Below are positions 52,589 through 62,925 of a DNA stretch of 64,000 nucleotides, in pieces. The stretch comes from an uncultured Alphaproteobacteria bacterium (GTDB taxonomy: Bacteria; Pseudomonadota; Alphaproteobacteria; RF32; CAG-239), in contig CALXTE010000006.1 in NCBI GenBank assembly GCA_944391345.1, positions 16,779 to 80,778 of the forward strand, in the 5' to 3' direction. Each line of letters starts with the position of its first letter. Position 1 is the first letter of the stretch. The notes below the pieces were generated by a model. It worked only from the letters and a program-made list of their open reading frames with translations, made no database searches and was not told where the DNA came from. The translations under genes and the position numbers were made by a program.

Positions 52589-53644
52589 ATGAATTGGTTA
52601 AAAAAAATGAAATTTAAGCATTTATTCGCTCTCTATTCTCTGTTTTTTGTTGCCGCGCAGTCTAGTGCATATGCGGCCGATGCCGGTTTGCGTTTTATCA
52701 ACAGTCGCGGAGAAATTCGCTGTGGAACAGATTTATCGGCTCCGGCTTATGCCGCAAAAACCGAAGACGGGAAATGGAAAGGATTTGATGCTGATATTTG
52801 CCGCGCAATGTCTTATGCCGTTTTTGGGCGCGGCGACAGGTTCTCTATGGTTGATGTTAAAGCTGATGATGTTTCTAAAGCGCTTAAGTCCGGAAAAATT
52901 GACTTTATGCTCGGCGGATTAGCCAATTCTGCCAAAGCAGACTCGACCTCAAGTTATTCTCCGGCTGTTTTGCTTTATTATGATCAGCAGGCGTTTCTTG
53001 CTCGCAATGCTCAAAAAACAAAATCTATGGAAGACTTCAAAAATGCTACCGTCTGTGTTGTTACTGATTCTCCGGAACTCAATAATCTTGAAGAATATAA
53101 CAATAAATACGGTCTTAACCTCAAACCTCTCACCTTTTCTTCAAAAAATGCCGCGCTCCAGTCCTTCTTGCTCAATCGGTGTCGGCTGCTTACCGGAAAC
53201 AGAATTTTTCTTTCCGGCGTAAAAGAAACTCATTTTGGCGACTATGATGATGAAGAAAGCGGCATAAAACTTCTTCCAGAGCCGATTGCTCTCGTCCCTG
53301 TTTATTTATATGCTTCTAATGAAAATCTTAAACTGCAAATGGTGGCTCGCTGGGTGGTTAATGCCTTGCAGCTTTCTGATGTTTATGGCGTTAATTATCA
53401 CAATGCCGCGGTAAAAGTCGGCCTTAGAAACACATCTCAAAGAAACCTTTTTGGTGAAGATCCTAAGCTCTGGCTTTCCTTCGGGCTTACACCGGACTGG
53501 GTTAAAAAAGCTCTTGCCGATGTTGGAAACTATAGCGAAATTTATGACAGAAGTTTTGGCCGGTTCAGCCCCTTAAAGCTTGAGCGGGCGGAAAATAATT
53601 ATCTTAAAGACGGTGGCTTAATTAATCCGGCGCCATTTCTGTAA
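52589..53644 (+). CDS. Amino-acid ABC transporter substrate-binding protein, AapJ/BztA-like
   Basis: Exported type 3 solute-binding protein, 351 residues from the ATG at 52589; the ATG at 52607 is an equal alternative, and neither has a clear ribosome site. The signal peptide ends near AYAA. The mature part opens RFINSRGEIRCGTDLSAPAYA and GFDADICRAMSYAVFG, with a closing NYSEIYDRSFGRFSPLKL as in AapJ/BztA. The usual core text after LMLGGLAN differs from AapJ, so specificity may have changed. No permease or ATPase gene is near, so it is an orphan binding protein. Confidence 0.8.
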   Translation: MNWLKKMKFKHLFALYSLFFVAAQSSAYAADAGLRFINSRGEIRCGTDLSAPAYAAKTEDGKWKGFDADICRAMSYAVFGRGDRFSMVDVKADDVSKALKSGKIDFMLGGLANSAKADSTSSYSPAVLLYYDQQAFLARNAQKTKSMEDFKNATVCVVTDSPELNNLEEYNNKYGLNLKPLTFSSKNAALQSFLLNRCRLLTGNRIFLSGVKETHFGDYDDEESGIKLLPEPIALVPVYLYASNENLKLQMVARWVVNALQLSDVYGVNYHNAAVKVGLRNTSQRNLFGEDPKLWLSFGLTPDWVKKALADVGNYSEIYDRSFGRFSPLKLERAENNYLKDGGLINPAPFL

Positions 53645-53649
53645 CAGGC

Positions 53650-54336
53650 TTATTTCTCAATAAACTTCAGCGCAGCGGCAAGCCCGTCTTCGGTTATGCG
53701 GTGCTGTCCGCCTTTGACAACATAAGTTTTTACCGGAACATTCAGGGCTTTAAGCTTGTCTTTGGTAAAGTTCATTGCCTCAAAGCGAACAAGATTATCC
53801 GCATCGCCGTGAATCAGCAAGGTTTTAGGATGACTCTTGATGTGTTTTTCAATATATTTGCTAGCCGCCAAAATTCCCGAAAAGCTGATACATCCGCCGA
53901 TTTTTTCTTCCATCATTAAAGATGTATACAAAGCCAACATTGCGCCTTGAGAAAAGCCGCAAATATACAAATCTTTTGCCTCAAGCTGGTATTCGTTCAG
54001 CAAATTTTCTATATAGGGCAATAAGTATGCATTTGCCTCTGCAAACCCCGGACGCATTTTGTTGTATAATGCCGAACATTCTGCCATTGTCGGAACGGTT
54101 TTGCGGTCATCATTCGGGTCAAAACGATGCATTGAATACCACTGGCGCTTTCTTTCATGAAGCTCACAAACCAGCGGTGCTTGAGGAATATGTAAGGCGC
54201 AGTCTTTGAGTTTTGAGGTAAAGCTTCCGATAACTCTTTCCAGCCCTGTATCGCTGTCGATATAGCCGTGTAAAAAGACGATAAGCTTTTTCGGAACTCC
54301 TTGAATATGCGCTATTTCTTCCGTTATTTCGAGCAT
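53650..54336 (-). CDS. Phospholipase/carboxylesterase family hydrolase
   Basis: A 228-residue cytoplasmic alpha/beta hydrolase of the YpfH/carboxylesterase group. The ATG at 54336 follows AAAGGGG by about five bases; an upstream in-frame GTG is less likely. The nucleophile Ser is in ICGFSQGAML, the Asp in LIHGDADNLV and the His in KGGQHRITEDG; LIVFLHGYIDSD forms the oxyanion hole. It is convergent with the AapJ-like gene (five-base gap) and divergent from the S24 regulator. Substrate is unknown. Confidence 0.85.
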   Translation of the reverse strand: MLEITEEIAHIQGVPKKLIVFLHGYIDSDTGLERVIGSFTSKLKDCALHIPQAPLVCELHERKRQWYSMHRFDPNDDRKTVPTMAECSALYNKMRPGFAEANAYLLPYIENLLNEYQLEAKDLYICGFSQGAMLALYTSLMMEEKIGGCISFSGILAASKYIEKHIKSHPKTLLIHGDADNLVRFEAMNFTKDKLKALNVPVKTYVVKGGQHRITEDGLAAALKFIEK

Positions 54337-54421
54337 TTTTACCCCTTTCACGCGTGCGATATTACAAAAAAAATGTTAATTATTTCTAAATTAATTTTCT
54401 TTTTACTATTGCTATTTAAGA

Positions 54422-54450
54422 TTGATATATTATTTTTTATATGCTATTAA
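54422..54450 (+). promoter_or_regulatory. Predicted promoter of the S24-type regulator
   Basis: TTGATA at 54422-54427 (five of six), a 17-base spacer ending in TGC (extended -10), and TATTAA at 54445-54450. The leader to the ATG at 54520 would be about 63 bases. The flanking DNA is very AT-rich and could hold an operator; no inverted repeat stood out. Confidence 0.5.
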
Positions 54451-54519
54451 TTTATAAAAAACTACTTATCTTTGAAAAACCATTTTTATCACAACCATAA
54501 TAATTTTTGGAATAAAATC

Positions 54520-55131
54520 ATGCAATATGAACAAATTTGGGATGCCATTGATAAACTTGCAAAACAAAACGGACTTTCGTTATCCGGTCTGGCTAAAAAA
54601 TCAGGTCTTGACCCCACAACTTTTAATAAAAGTAAGCGCTTGCGTGATGATGGCAAAAAAAGATGGCCTTCTTTGGAAAGCTTGAACAAAATTCTTTCAA
54701 CTTGTCATATGGATTTTGCTGATTTTTACTTTTTGGCAGAAAACAAGCCCATTCGACAGCCAAGCACTCTGCCCTATGTTTATCTTTCGGCACTGGAGCA
54801 GCCTGATTGCAATGCTTTTGATACTTCAGTTTGGGGAAAGATTGATTCTCCATCTTTTTCTGAAAACACCTATGTGGTTAATCTTGACTCACGCAGTTAT
54901 GAGCCGCTGTATAATTTCGGAACAACTTTGGTCTTGGAAAAGCGCTCAGAAATTCGGCAAAAAGACAGAATTTTGATTTTGTTAAAATCAGGCGAAGTCA
55001 TGATTAAAGAATTTTTGTACCGGACAGATAATGTTATTACCGTTTGTTCCTTGACCAAACATTCTAACATTTCTGAAATCAATATCAGTGATATTAAGTT
55101 ACTAAACCGCATTATTTGGGCTAGTCAATAA
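54520..55131 (+). CDS. Helix-turn-helix regulator with S24 (LexA/CI-like) domain
   Basis: A 203-residue transcription factor. The ATG at 54520 is chosen; a TTG at 54472 is in frame but adds no family text. An XRE-type helix-turn-helix (about 15-62, SGLAKKSGLDPTTFNKSKR) is followed by an S24 fold with Ser126 (DSRSYEPLY) and Lys163 (EVMIKEF) in the places of the catalytic dyad. No Ala-Gly cleavage bond is seen in the linker, so autoproteolysis as in LexA is doubtful. This type, with the KRWPSLESLNKIL helix, is common in alphaproteobacteria. Target genes are unknown. Confidence 0.82.
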   Translation: MQYEQIWDAIDKLAKQNGLSLSGLAKKSGLDPTTFNKSKRLRDDGKKRWPSLESLNKILSTCHMDFADFYFLAENKPIRQPSTLPYVYLSALEQPDCNAFDTSVWGKIDSPSFSENTYVVNLDSRSYEPLYNFGTTLVLEKRSEIRQKDRILILLKSGEVMIKEFLYRTDNVITVCSLTKHSNISEINISDIKLLNRIIWASQ

Positions 55132-55142
55132 TTTGTTTTTAC

Positions 55143-55178
55143 GAAAAAAGCAGCCTCATTCTGAAGCTGCTTTTTTTT
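55143..55178. terminator. Bidirectional hairpin between S24 regulator and gyrA
   Basis: AAAAAAGCAGCCTC, short loop, GAAGCTGCTTTTTT: a stem of about 13 positions with one mismatch and A/T-runs on both sides, between convergent genes. Confidence 0.88.
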
Positions 55179-55194
55179 ATTACTTTGGCAGATA

Positions 55195-58014
55195 TTATTC
55201 TGCGGAATCAACCTCCGGTTCATTGACTTCTTCAACGGCAGCGTCATCAATATCGGCAACGCTTTCGCCCAAAGGTTCGGTTCCGGTCTCGTCCTCAAGC
55301 TCTTCATCATCACCCTCATCGGCCTCAAGCTTGGTGACAGAGACAACCTTCTCGTTATCAACCATGCGGAACAAGATGACACCTTGGGTTTTTCTTCCGG
55401 CAATGCGGATACCGTCAACGGCCATTCTTATCAGTTTGCCGCCGTCGGTTACCATCATTATCTGTTGGTTGTCTTCAATCGGGAAAGAGCTTGCAACTTC
55501 TTTGTTGCGGGCAGACATTTCCATATTGGCGATACCTTGTCCGCCGCGGCCGGTAATGCGGTATTCGTAAGAAGAGGTTCTCTTGCCATAACCGGTGGTG
55601 GTTACAGTTAAGATAAACTGTTCTTTTTCCTTCATTTCCGCATATTTTTCAGCGGTCAAGTCTTTGAGTTCAATACCGGTGTCTTCCAGCTTGATTTCGC
55701 TGTCATCACCACGTTCAGACTGCAAGCGCTTGATTGCAGAAGAGATTCTTGAATATTCGTCTCTTTCTTCCATTGTTGCTTCAACATGATCTAAAATTGA
55801 CATTGAAATAACACTATCGCCTTCGCTCAGCTTAATGCCGCGAACACCGGTTGAATTTCTGCCGACAAACATTCTGACCTCAGGTACGGGGAATCTTATG
55901 CATTTTCCGCTCTTGGTAGCAAGCATAACGTCTTCATCTTCCGTACAAATACGAACATTTACCAGTTTGTCGCCTTCATCAAGTTTCATCGCAATCTTAC
56001 CATTGGACTGAACATTTACAAAGTCCATCAGAGAATTGCGGCGGACATTACCTTGAGCCGTGGCAAACATAATTGACATATTCTCGCAATCAGCCTCATT
56101 CTCAGGCAGCTTCATAATTGTCGTAATGTTTTCACCATCACTCAACGGCAGTAAATTAATGAACGGTTTTCCTTTTGAGGTTGGCGAGCCAAGCGGCAGT
56201 TTATAAACCTTCATTTTATAAACTTGTCCTTTTGAAGAGAAGAACAAAACCGGCGTGTGGGTTGAGGCCACAAACAATCTGGTTACAAAATCTTCTTCCT
56301 TCGTGGTCATGCCGGATTTTCCTTTGCCGCCGCGCCGCTGTGCCTTATAAGCATTAAGCGGAACACGCTTGATATAGCCGGCTTCGGTTACGGTTACGAC
56401 CATTTCTTCACGCTGAATCAAGGCCTCAATATCGGTATCGTATTCGATATCTTCAATCTTGGTGCGGCGCGGGGTAGCATATTCGTCCTTAATGGCGACA
56501 AATTCATCACGGATGATGCTAAAGAGTTTTTCGCGTGAGGCCAAAATTTCAAGGCATCTCTTAATTTCTTCGCCTAAGTCTCTCAATTCGCCATGAATTT
56601 TGTCTCTTTCCAAGCCGGTCAAGCGTTGAAGCTTCAAGTCCAAAATGGCTCTGGCCTGATCTTCTGACAGATGATAATAGCCGTTTTCAACTTTTCTATC
56701 CGGTTCATCAATCAGTTGAACAAGGGCTTCAACTTCTCCGGCAGGCCATGCTCTTGAAATCAAAGAATCTTTGGCATCTTGCGGCGTGGGCGCAGAACGT
56801 ATCAACTCAATTACCGGATCAAGGTTTTCAACCGCGATTGCCAAACCGACCAAGACATGTGCTCTGTCGCGGGCTTTGTTTAGTTCAAATATCGTCCGAC
56901 GGCGAACAACCTCCTCACGGAAATTAACAAAGGCCGAGATAATGTCCTTTAAGTTCATCATCATCGGGCGGCCGGCGTTAATGGCCAGCATATTCATACC
57001 AAAGCTGGTTTGCAGCGGTGTGAATTTATAAAGCTGGTTCAAAATAACATTTGCCTGAAAATCACGCTTTATTTCAATAACAACGCGGACACCTTGGCGG
57101 TCTGATTCATCTCTGATTTCAGAAATGCCTTCGATTTTTTTGTCTTTGACCAACTCGGCAATGCGGGCAATCATTGCGGCTTTATTGACCTGATAAGGAA
57201 TTTCGTGGACAATAATTGCTTCTTTATCCTTATGCAGCTCCTCAATCGTGCATTTTGCACGCATCATGACCGAGCCGCGGCCGGTGTAATAAGCTGACTT
57301 GGCGCCGCCCTGCCCCAAAATTAAACCTCCGGTCGGGAAGTCCGGCCCTGGGACAATGTTAATCAGGTCATCAATCGTGATATCCGGATTATCAATATAA
57401 GCGCAGCAAGCATCCAAAACCTCACCCAAGTTATGCGGCGGGATATTAGTTGCCATACCGACAGCAATACCATTGGCGCCGTTTACCAAAAGGTTTGGAT
57501 AACGGGCCGGCAAAACTGACGGTTCTTGCAAGGTTTCATCATAGTTTGGAATAAAATCAACCGTGTCTTTATCAATATCTTCAATCATGGCATGAGCGAC
57601 TTTTTCCAAGCGAGCCTCGGTATAACGCATGGCCGCGGCGCTGTCACCGTCCATCGAGCCGAAGTTTCCTTGTCCGTCGACCAAAGGTAATCTCATTGAA
57701 AACGGTTGTGCCATACGCACCATGGAATCATAAATCGCGGCATCGCCGTGTGGGTGATATTTACCCATAACATCGCCCACGATACGGGCAGATTTACGAT
57801 AAGGTTTGTTGTAATCATAACCGGCTTCATACATTCCGTAGATAATGCGGCGGTGAACCGGCTTTAATCCGTCTCGAACATCCGGCAAGGCACGCGCGAC
57901 AATAACGCTCATGGCATAATCCAAGTATGAACGGCGCATTTCTTCCGAAATTTCGACCGGCATAATTCCTTCCGCATTGCTTGGTGCGGACAGGTTTTCT
58001 GTTTCTTCTGTCAT
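55195..58014 (-). CDS. gyrA: DNA gyrase subunit A
   Basis: Introduces negative supercoils with GyrB. The 939-residue protein has catalytic Tyr131 ([10 protein letters not shown]), the breakage-reunion domain, and a C-terminal six-blade propeller with the GyrA box in [11 protein letters not shown], which marks it as gyrase rather than topoisomerase IV. A long acidic tail (last 45 residues, Glu/Asp-rich) follows. The quinolone region reads HGDAAIYDS: Ala92 at the E. coli Ser83 site, Asp96 at Asp87. It lies downstream of ssb in the same direction but behind a terminator, so it has its own promoter. Confidence 0.97.
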   Translation of the reverse strand: MTEETENLSAPSNAEGIMPVEISEEMRRSYLDYAMSVIVARALPDVRDGLKPVHRRIIYGMYEAGYDYNKPYRKSARIVGDVMGKYHPHGDAAIYDSMVRMAQPFSMRLPLVDGQGNFGSMDGDSAAAMRYTEARLEKVAHAMIEDIDKDTVDFIPNYDETLQEPSVLPARYPNLLVNGANGIAVGMATNIPPHNLGEVLDACCAYIDNPDITIDDLINIVPGPDFPTGGLILGQGGAKSAYYTGRGSVMMRAKCTIEELHKDKEAIIVHEIPYQVNKAAMIARIAELVKDKKIEGISEIRDESDRQGVRVVIEIKRDFQANVILNQLYKFTPLQTSFGMNMLAINAGRPMMMNLKDIISAFVNFREEVVRRRTIFELNKARDRAHVLVGLAIAVENLDPVIELIRSAPTPQDAKDSLISRAWPAGEVEALVQLIDEPDRKVENGYYHLSEDQARAILDLKLQRLTGLERDKIHGELRDLGEEIKRCLEILASREKLFSIIRDEFVAIKDEYATPRRTKIEDIEYDTDIEALIQREEMVVTVTEAGYIKRVPLNAYKAQRRGGKGKSGMTTKEEDFVTRLFVASTHTPVLFFSSKGQVYKMKVYKLPLGSPTSKGKPFINLLPLSDGENITTIMKLPENEADCENMSIMFATAQGNVRRNSLMDFVNVQSNGKIAMKLDEGDKLVNVRICTEDEDVMLATKSGKCIRFPVPEVRMFVGRNSTGVRGIKLSEGDSVISMSILDHVEATMEERDEYSRISSAIKRLQSERGDDSEIKLEDTGIELKDLTAEKYAEMKEKEQFILTVTTTGYGKRTSSYEYRITGRGGQGIANMEMSARNKEVASSFPIEDNQQIMMVTDGGKLIRMAVDGIRIAGRKTQGVILFRMVDNEKVVSVTKLEADEGDDEELEDETGTEPLGESVADIDDAAVEEVNEPEVDSAE

Positions 58015-58048
58015 GGTTTTCCTTTTCTTTTACTTTAATTCTGACGCT

Positions 58049-58077
58049 AATATAGCAAAAAGCACTTTGCTTAACCA
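58049..58077 (-). promoter_or_regulatory. Possible promoter of gyrA
   Basis: On the minus strand TGCTATATT gives a TGn-extended -10 with TATATT at 58049-58054; a weak -35 (TGGTTA) is 17 bases further up. The rest of the 58015-58224 stretch is AT-rich, with two copies of AAGTGC around the -35, and holds no open frame that looks coding. Confidence 0.4.
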
Positions 58078-58224
58078 GCACTTTTACCGACTTATGAACA
58101 GCAGTTTGCTCTCTGTGGGCAAAAAAAGTGCCTTATTTTTGATTTTTAAAATTTTACTCATGACAAAAGTTAATAAAGAATCTCTCTATGCGCCTTAAAA
58201 CGCGATTTAGAGCCTGTTACAGGT

Positions 58225-58261
58225 AACAAAAAAGGGAAGTTTTATACTTCCCTTTTTTGTT
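58225..58261 (-). terminator. Perfect hairpin terminator after ssb
   Basis: AACAAAAAAGGGAAGT and ACTTCCCTTTTTTGTT form a perfect 16-base stem with a 5-base loop. It lies eight bases beyond the ssb stop and isolates ssb from gyrA. Confidence 0.92.
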
Positions 58262-58268
58262 GTTGCTT

Positions 58269-58739
58269 TTAGAACGGAATATCGTCATCCAAGTCAGCGG
58301 CCGGAGCTGCTGAACCTGATGCATCCCAGCCGGCTCCCGAAGGAGAACCTGAAAAGACATCATTACCACCGGCAGGAACACCGTCGCCTTTGCTATCCAA
58401 CAAGGTTAAATTGCCGTTGAAGTTTTGCAAAACAACTTCGGTCGTATATCTTTCGCCGCCGTTGGTGTCTTCCCATTTGCGGGTTTGCAACTGTCCTTCG
58501 ATATATACCTTAGAACCTTTTCTTAAATATTTTTCGGCAATGTCAGCCAGCTGCGGATTGAAAATCACAACACGATGCCATTCCGTGCGGTCTTTTCTTT
58601 CTCCCGAAGCTTTATCTCTCCAGCTATCCGTGGTTGCAACGCTCAAGTTCACAACCTTGGTGCCGCTTTGGGTATTGCTGACGCGCGGATCTGCGCCCAA
58701 ATTACCGACTAAAATTACTTTATTTATGCTTCCAGCCAT
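58269..58739 (-). CDS. ssb: Single-stranded DNA-binding protein
   Basis: Binds single-stranded DNA in replication and repair. The 156-residue protein has the OB fold ([17 protein letters not shown], then W[20 protein letters not shown] and [15 protein letters not shown]), a Gly/Ser/Ala-rich linker, and the conserved DDDIPF tail that docks partner proteins. A TATATT at 58775-58780 on the minus strand may be its -10. Neighbouring gyrA and uvrA are the usual alphaproteobacterial company. Confidence 0.97.
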   Translation of the reverse strand: MAGSINKVILVGNLGADPRVSNTQSGTKVVNLSVATTDSWRDKASGERKDRTEWHRVVIFNPQLADIAEKYLRKGSKVYIEGQLQTRKWEDTNGGERYTTEVVLQNFNGNLTLLDSKGDGVPAGGNDVFSGSPSGAGWDASGSAAPAADLDDDIPF

Positions 58740-58839
58740 TTCTTTTCTCTTTATTAAAGTTATTCCTGTGTTTTAATATACCCGCTTTATTTTAAGATTA
58801 AAGCAAAATCTTTATCTGTGGGAAAATTTTTTTATTTTT

Positions 58840-59958
58840 TTAGTAAACTTGGGCATATTGGCCGCTCATGCGGATGTAAATTCCGTAGCTTGGCAGATTT
58901 TCAGGTGTGCCATTCTTCACGGTTGTTTCGCCCCATAAGGTTTTTACCGGTCCGTTGGCCATGGCTGCGGCTAACCTGTCATAGTCAAATGAGTCCCCCT
59001 TTTCGACCAGTCCTTCCCAAAACTTGACCGCTGAAAAACCATAAACGCCCAAACCTTCCGGCTCAACGCCTTTTAATCTTAACTGCACCAAAGTTTCGGC
59101 AAAATTTGGATTATCGCTTAATGACGGCAAGCCGACGTAAAATATCTTCTCGGCCATTTTGCCCATTATCTCATTATAGTCCTTTTGTGCCTTATATTTA
59201 TTGGCAAAAATAATAAAATGTTCGTTTTCATCTTTTAACTGGCTGGCGACTTCGGCTGTTTGTTTCGGGGTACCTAATATATAAGCAATATTGTTTTTGT
59301 CTTCCAAAACCTTTTCCACCAAATCATCAATATCATCAAAAGAGCTGTAACTATATGCCTTTAGCCGCTCTAAGGCATTGTGTTTTTTAAATTCTTGCTG
59401 AACGGCGGCGGCAATGTCAACAATCTCGCGGTTTTCGCTGTCATAGATGATGGCTACGTTTCTGCCGGAAAAGCTCTTGTCATAAAAGTTATAAAAATCC
59501 GTACTTTGGCGGCGGTTATCTCCGCTTAGCTTGGCTAATCCGGGGTGATTTTCCGCCTCGTCTTCTTCCGGAATAGATGTCGGAATTATCTGAAATATCT
59601 TGGCATCGGCGTAGGTCTTAGCAACTTCTCCAAACTTGTTGCCGCAATAAGGGCCAATGACTAAAGAAATTTTATCTTTTTCACCGCTGTTAGATGCTAT
59701 CATTTTGGCGGTGGCAACCGACAGACGGTCATCACAGGCATCATTAATCGTTATCAGATTTATTCTTTGGCCTTTTAATCCTCCTGCTTCATTTATCAAA
59801 TCAACAGCTGTTTTCACACCGCTGATAAGCTCTGTTCCGAAAGCTTGCTGGTCACCGGTTTGCGGCGCAACAACAGCAATATTCACATCGGCCTGCGCCG
59901 TTGTTATGTGAAAAAATGCCGCCAGAATTCCTACATATGTCTTAATTTGCTTAAACAA
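58840..59958 (-). CDS. Branched-chain amino-acid type substrate-binding protein (LivJ-like), orphan
   Basis: A 372-residue exported type 1 binding protein. After a signal peptide (about 1-23) it shows VNIAVVAPQTGDQQAFGTELISG, GLKGQRINLITINDACD and VIGPYCGNKFGEVAKTY, as in Peripla_BP_6. The hinge and ligand residues after this are divergent, so the ligand is unknown; some homologues bind amides or act as sensors. No livHMGF transporter genes are near. It diverges from uvrA across 144 bases and precedes ssb by 100 bases. Confidence 0.83.
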   Translation of the reverse strand: MFKQIKTYVGILAAFFHITTAQADVNIAVVAPQTGDQQAFGTELISGVKTAVDLINEAGGLKGQRINLITINDACDDRLSVATAKMIASNSGEKDKISLVIGPYCGNKFGEVAKTYADAKIFQIIPTSIPEEDEAENHPGLAKLSGDNRRQSTDFYNFYDKSFSGRNVAIIYDSENREIVDIAAAVQQEFKKHNALERLKAYSYSSFDDIDDLVEKVLEDKNNIAYILGTPKQTAEVASQLKDENEHFIIFANKYKAQKDYNEIMGKMAEKIFYVGLPSLSDNPNFAETLVQLRLKGVEPEGLGVYGFSAVKFWEGLVEKGDSFDYDRLAAAMANGPVKTLWGETTVKNGTPENLPSYGIYIRMSGQYAQVY

Positions 59959-60102
59959 AGGAGGTCCTTATTTTGTTTAGTCCAACATTTTCTTTGTACC
60001 ATATCTTTCAAAAAATTGCAAGGCGATATTAAAAAGGCCTGCGCTTTACTTTTTTGTTGCATTTTTGTTCTGCCGTGTTTATAGTCTCCTCAGGAGTTAA
60101 AT

Positions 60103-62916
60103 ATGGCTAGTGATTTTATTGAAATTAAAGGCGCGCGCGAGCATAACCTTAAAAATATTGACATTGATATCCCCAAAAACAAACTGACCGTTATTACCGG
60201 TCTTTCGGGGTCGGGAAAATCGTCCTTGGCTTTTGACACGATTTATGCCGAAGGTCAGCGTCGCTATGTGGAAAGCTTGTCGGCTTATGCACGCCAGTTT
60301 TTGGAGCTCATGAAAAAGCCTGATGTCGACTCGATTGAAGGGCTTTCGCCGGCCATATCCATTGAACAAAAAACAACTTCGCACAACCCTCGTTCAACGG
60401 TTGGTACAGTGACAGAGATTTATGACTATATGCGTTTGTTGTGGGCTCGTGCTGGAACACCTTATTCTCCGGTGACCGGCCTGCCTATTGAATCACAAAC
60501 CGTGTCGCAAATGGTTGACCGTATTCTTGACATGGCGCAAGGGACAAAGCTGTTGCTGCTTGCACCAATTGCCCGCGGCAAAAAAGGTGAATTCAAAAAA
60601 GAGCTTGAATCTTTGCAAAAACAAGGATTTCAGCGTTTTAAAATCGACGGACAAGTTTATGATGTGGACAATCTCCCTACCCTTGCCAAAACATTCAAAC
60701 ATGATATTGAAGTCGTCGTTGACCGAATTGTGGTTAAACCTAATATTCAGGAACGCTTGGCCCAATCTATTGAAACTGCGTTAAAGCTCAGCGACGGCCT
60801 GCTTTATGCCGAAAATTTTGAGACAAATGAACGCACGGTTTTTTCTTCAAAATTTGCTTGCCCAGTTTCCGGCTTTACGATTGAGGAAATCGAGCCTAGA
60901 CTTTTCTCATTTAACAATCCGTTCGGTGCTTGTCCGCATTGTGACGGAATCGGCGCCAGCCTTTATATGGACCCGAATCTAATTATCCCTAACGAAAATC
61001 TTTCGCTGTCACAAGGAGCGATTGCGCCGTGGAATACCGGAAAGTCGGCATTTTATACACAAACGGTTAATTCTTTGGCTGACTTTTTGCATATTTCGAC
61101 CTCGACACCGTGGAAAGACCTGCCGAAAGAAGCGCAAGATGTTATTCTTTACGGCTCGGGAAACGTCTGCGTGCCGATGTATTTTTCACGCTTTATGACC
61201 GATAAGCCGTTTGAAGGGGTTATCCCGAACATGGAGCGCCGCTTTTTGGAAACTGATTCCGCTTGGATACGCGAAGAATTTTCAAAATATCAATCTGCCG
61301 CGCCGTGTGAATTTTGCCATGGAAAGCGCTTAAAGCCTGAGGCCTTAGCCGTCAAAGTCAATGGGCTTGATATTATGGAAGCCTCGGATATGTCGATTAA
61401 AAAAGCGCTCGAATGGTTCTCCGGCGTTGAGGCGACGCTCACACCCAAAAAGGCGGAAATTGCTCATAAAATCATTAAAGAGATTATCAATCGTCTCAGC
61501 TTTTTGAACAACGTCGGGCTGGATTATCTGACATTGTCTCGCCAATCAGGCACTCTTTCGGGCGGAGAATCTCAACGTATTCGCCTTGCCTCGCAAATCG
61601 GTTCCGGCTTGACCGGCGTTATGTATGTTTTGGACGAGCCTTCTATCGGGCTTCATCAACGCGATAACGACCGCTTGCTTGAAACGCTTACCCGTTTGCG
61701 CGATATCGGAAATACAGTCATTGTTGTTGAACATGATGAAGACGCTATTCGTGCCGCTGATTATCTGGTCGATATGGGCCCCGGCGCCGGTGATAACGGC
61801 GGTTATGTGATGGCCAAAGGAACAGTTGATGAGGTTTTGAAAAATCCTAACAGCTTGACTGCGCAATATCTCAACGGGGTGAAAGAAATTTCCGTTCCCA
61901 AAACACGGCGTAAAGGCAATGGTAAATTTATCGAACTTAAAGGGGCAAGAACCAACAATCTTAAAAATGTGGATTTGAAAATTCCACTCGGAACATTTAC
62001 TTGCGTTACCGGTGTTTCCGGCGGCGGAAAATCCTCGCTTATTCTTGAAACTTTATTCAAGGCGCTTGACAAAGAGCTTAACGGAAGCCGCACGCCGGCT
62101 GGGAAATATTCATCAATCTCGGGCGTTGAGCATATTGATAAAATTATTGACATCGACCAATCGCCAATCGGGCGCACGCCGCGGTCAAATCCGGCAACTT
62201 ATACCGGATTATTCACCAATATTCGTGACTGGTTTGCCGGACTGCCGGAAGCTAAAGCTCGTGGTTATACCGCCGGACGATTTTCATTCAATGTGGCCGG
62301 CGGACGGTGCGAAGCTTGTAAAGGCGACGGCGTTACCAAAATCGAGATGCACTTTTTGCCTGATGTTTATGTGGAATGCGATGCCTGCCACGGCAAGCGC
62401 TTTAATCGTGAAACGCTGGAGGTCAAATATCGGGACAAATCCATCTCTGATGTTCTCGACATGACAGTTGATGAGGCTTATAAGTTCTTTGAAGCCATTC
62501 CGTCCATTAAAAACCGTCTGGCTTTGTTGCAACAAGTCGGACTTGGCTATATTCATCTCGGGCAGCAGGCGACCACCCTTTCCGGCGGTGAAGCGCAGAG
62601 AATTAAGCTCTCAAAAGAACTCTCCAAACGCGCAACCGGACGGACGCTTTATATTCTTGATGAACCGACCACAGGGTTGCATTTTGAAGATATCAACCGC
62701 CTGCTCTCGGTTTTACATAAACTGGTGGAGCAAGGCAATACGGTTGTGGTAATTGAGCATAACCTCGACGTGATTAAAACCGCAGACTATATTGTCGACA
62801 TCGGCCCCGAAGGCGGTGATGGCGGCGGACGTATTATTGCTCAAGGCACGCCCGAAAAGGTCGCCAAAGCCGAAAACAGCTACACCGCCAAATATCTCAA
62901 AATGAAATTGAAGTGA
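60103..62916 (+). CDS. uvrA: Excinuclease ABC subunit A (UvrA)
   Basis: Damage-sensing ATPase of nucleotide excision repair. The 937-residue protein has two ABC modules: Walker A sites [12 protein letters not shown] and [11 protein letters not shown], signatures [12 protein letters not shown] and [12 protein letters not shown], and Walker B text near DEPSIGLHQ and DEPTTGLHF. Zinc-binding pairs are CEFCHGKRL, and CEACKGDG with [14 protein letters not shown] lies six bases before the ATG. Upstream, TTGCAT and TATAGT with 17 bases between them may be a promoter; a clean alphaproteobacterial LexA box was not found. It ends nine bases before the convergent cysteine-rich gene. Confidence 0.97.
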   Translation: MASDFIEIKGAREHNLKNIDIDIPKNKLTVITGLSGSGKSSLAFDTIYAEGQRRYVESLSAYARQFLELMKKPDVDSIEGLSPAISIEQKTTSHNPRSTVGTVTEIYDYMRLLWARAGTPYSPVTGLPIESQTVSQMVDRILDMAQGTKLLLLAPIARGKKGEFKKELESLQKQGFQRFKIDGQVYDVDNLPTLAKTFKHDIEVVVDRIVVKPNIQERLAQSIETALKLSDGLLYAENFETNERTVFSSKFACPVSGFTIEEIEPRLFSFNNPFGACPHCDGIGASLYMDPNLIIPNENLSLSQGAIAPWNTGKSAFYTQTVNSLADFLHISTSTPWKDLPKEAQDVILYGSGNVCVPMYFSRFMTDKPFEGVIPNMERRFLETDSAWIREEFSKYQSAAPCEFCHGKRLKPEALAVKVNGLDIMEASDMSIKKALEWFSGVEATLTPKKAEIAHKIIKEIINRLSFLNNVGLDYLTLSRQSGTLSGGESQRIRLASQIGSGLTGVMYVLDEPSIGLHQRDNDRLLETLTRLRDIGNTVIVVEHDEDAIRAADYLVDMGPGAGDNGGYVMAKGTVDEVLKNPNSLTAQYLNGVKEISVPKTRRKGNGKFIELKGARTNNLKNVDLKIPLGTFTCVTGVSGGGKSSLILETLFKALDKELNGSRTPAGKYSSISGVEHIDKIIDIDQSPIGRTPRSNPATYTGLFTNIRDWFAGLPEAKARGYTAGRFSFNVAGGRCEACKGDGVTKIEMHFLPDVYVECDACHGKRFNRETLEVKYRDKSISDVLDMTVDEAYKFFEAIPSIKNRLALLQQVGLGYIHLGQQATTLSGGEAQRIKLSKELSKRATGRTLYILDEPTTGLHFEDINRLLSVLHKLVEQGNTVVVIEHNLDVIKTADYIVDIGPEGGDGGGRIIAQGTPEKVAKAENSYTAKYLKMKLK

Positions 62917-62925
62917 GTTTTATTA

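Noticed and set aside
58225-58261. Perfect 16-base inverted repeat as a mobile-element end
   Set aside because: It has the stem-loop and A/T-run form of an intrinsic terminator, lies right after ssb, and there is no transposase or second copy.
59959-60102. LexA (SOS) box upstream of uvrA
   Set aside because: A GTTC is present, but the second GTTC after seven bases is missing (TTTA instead), so the alphaproteobacterial LexA pattern is not met.
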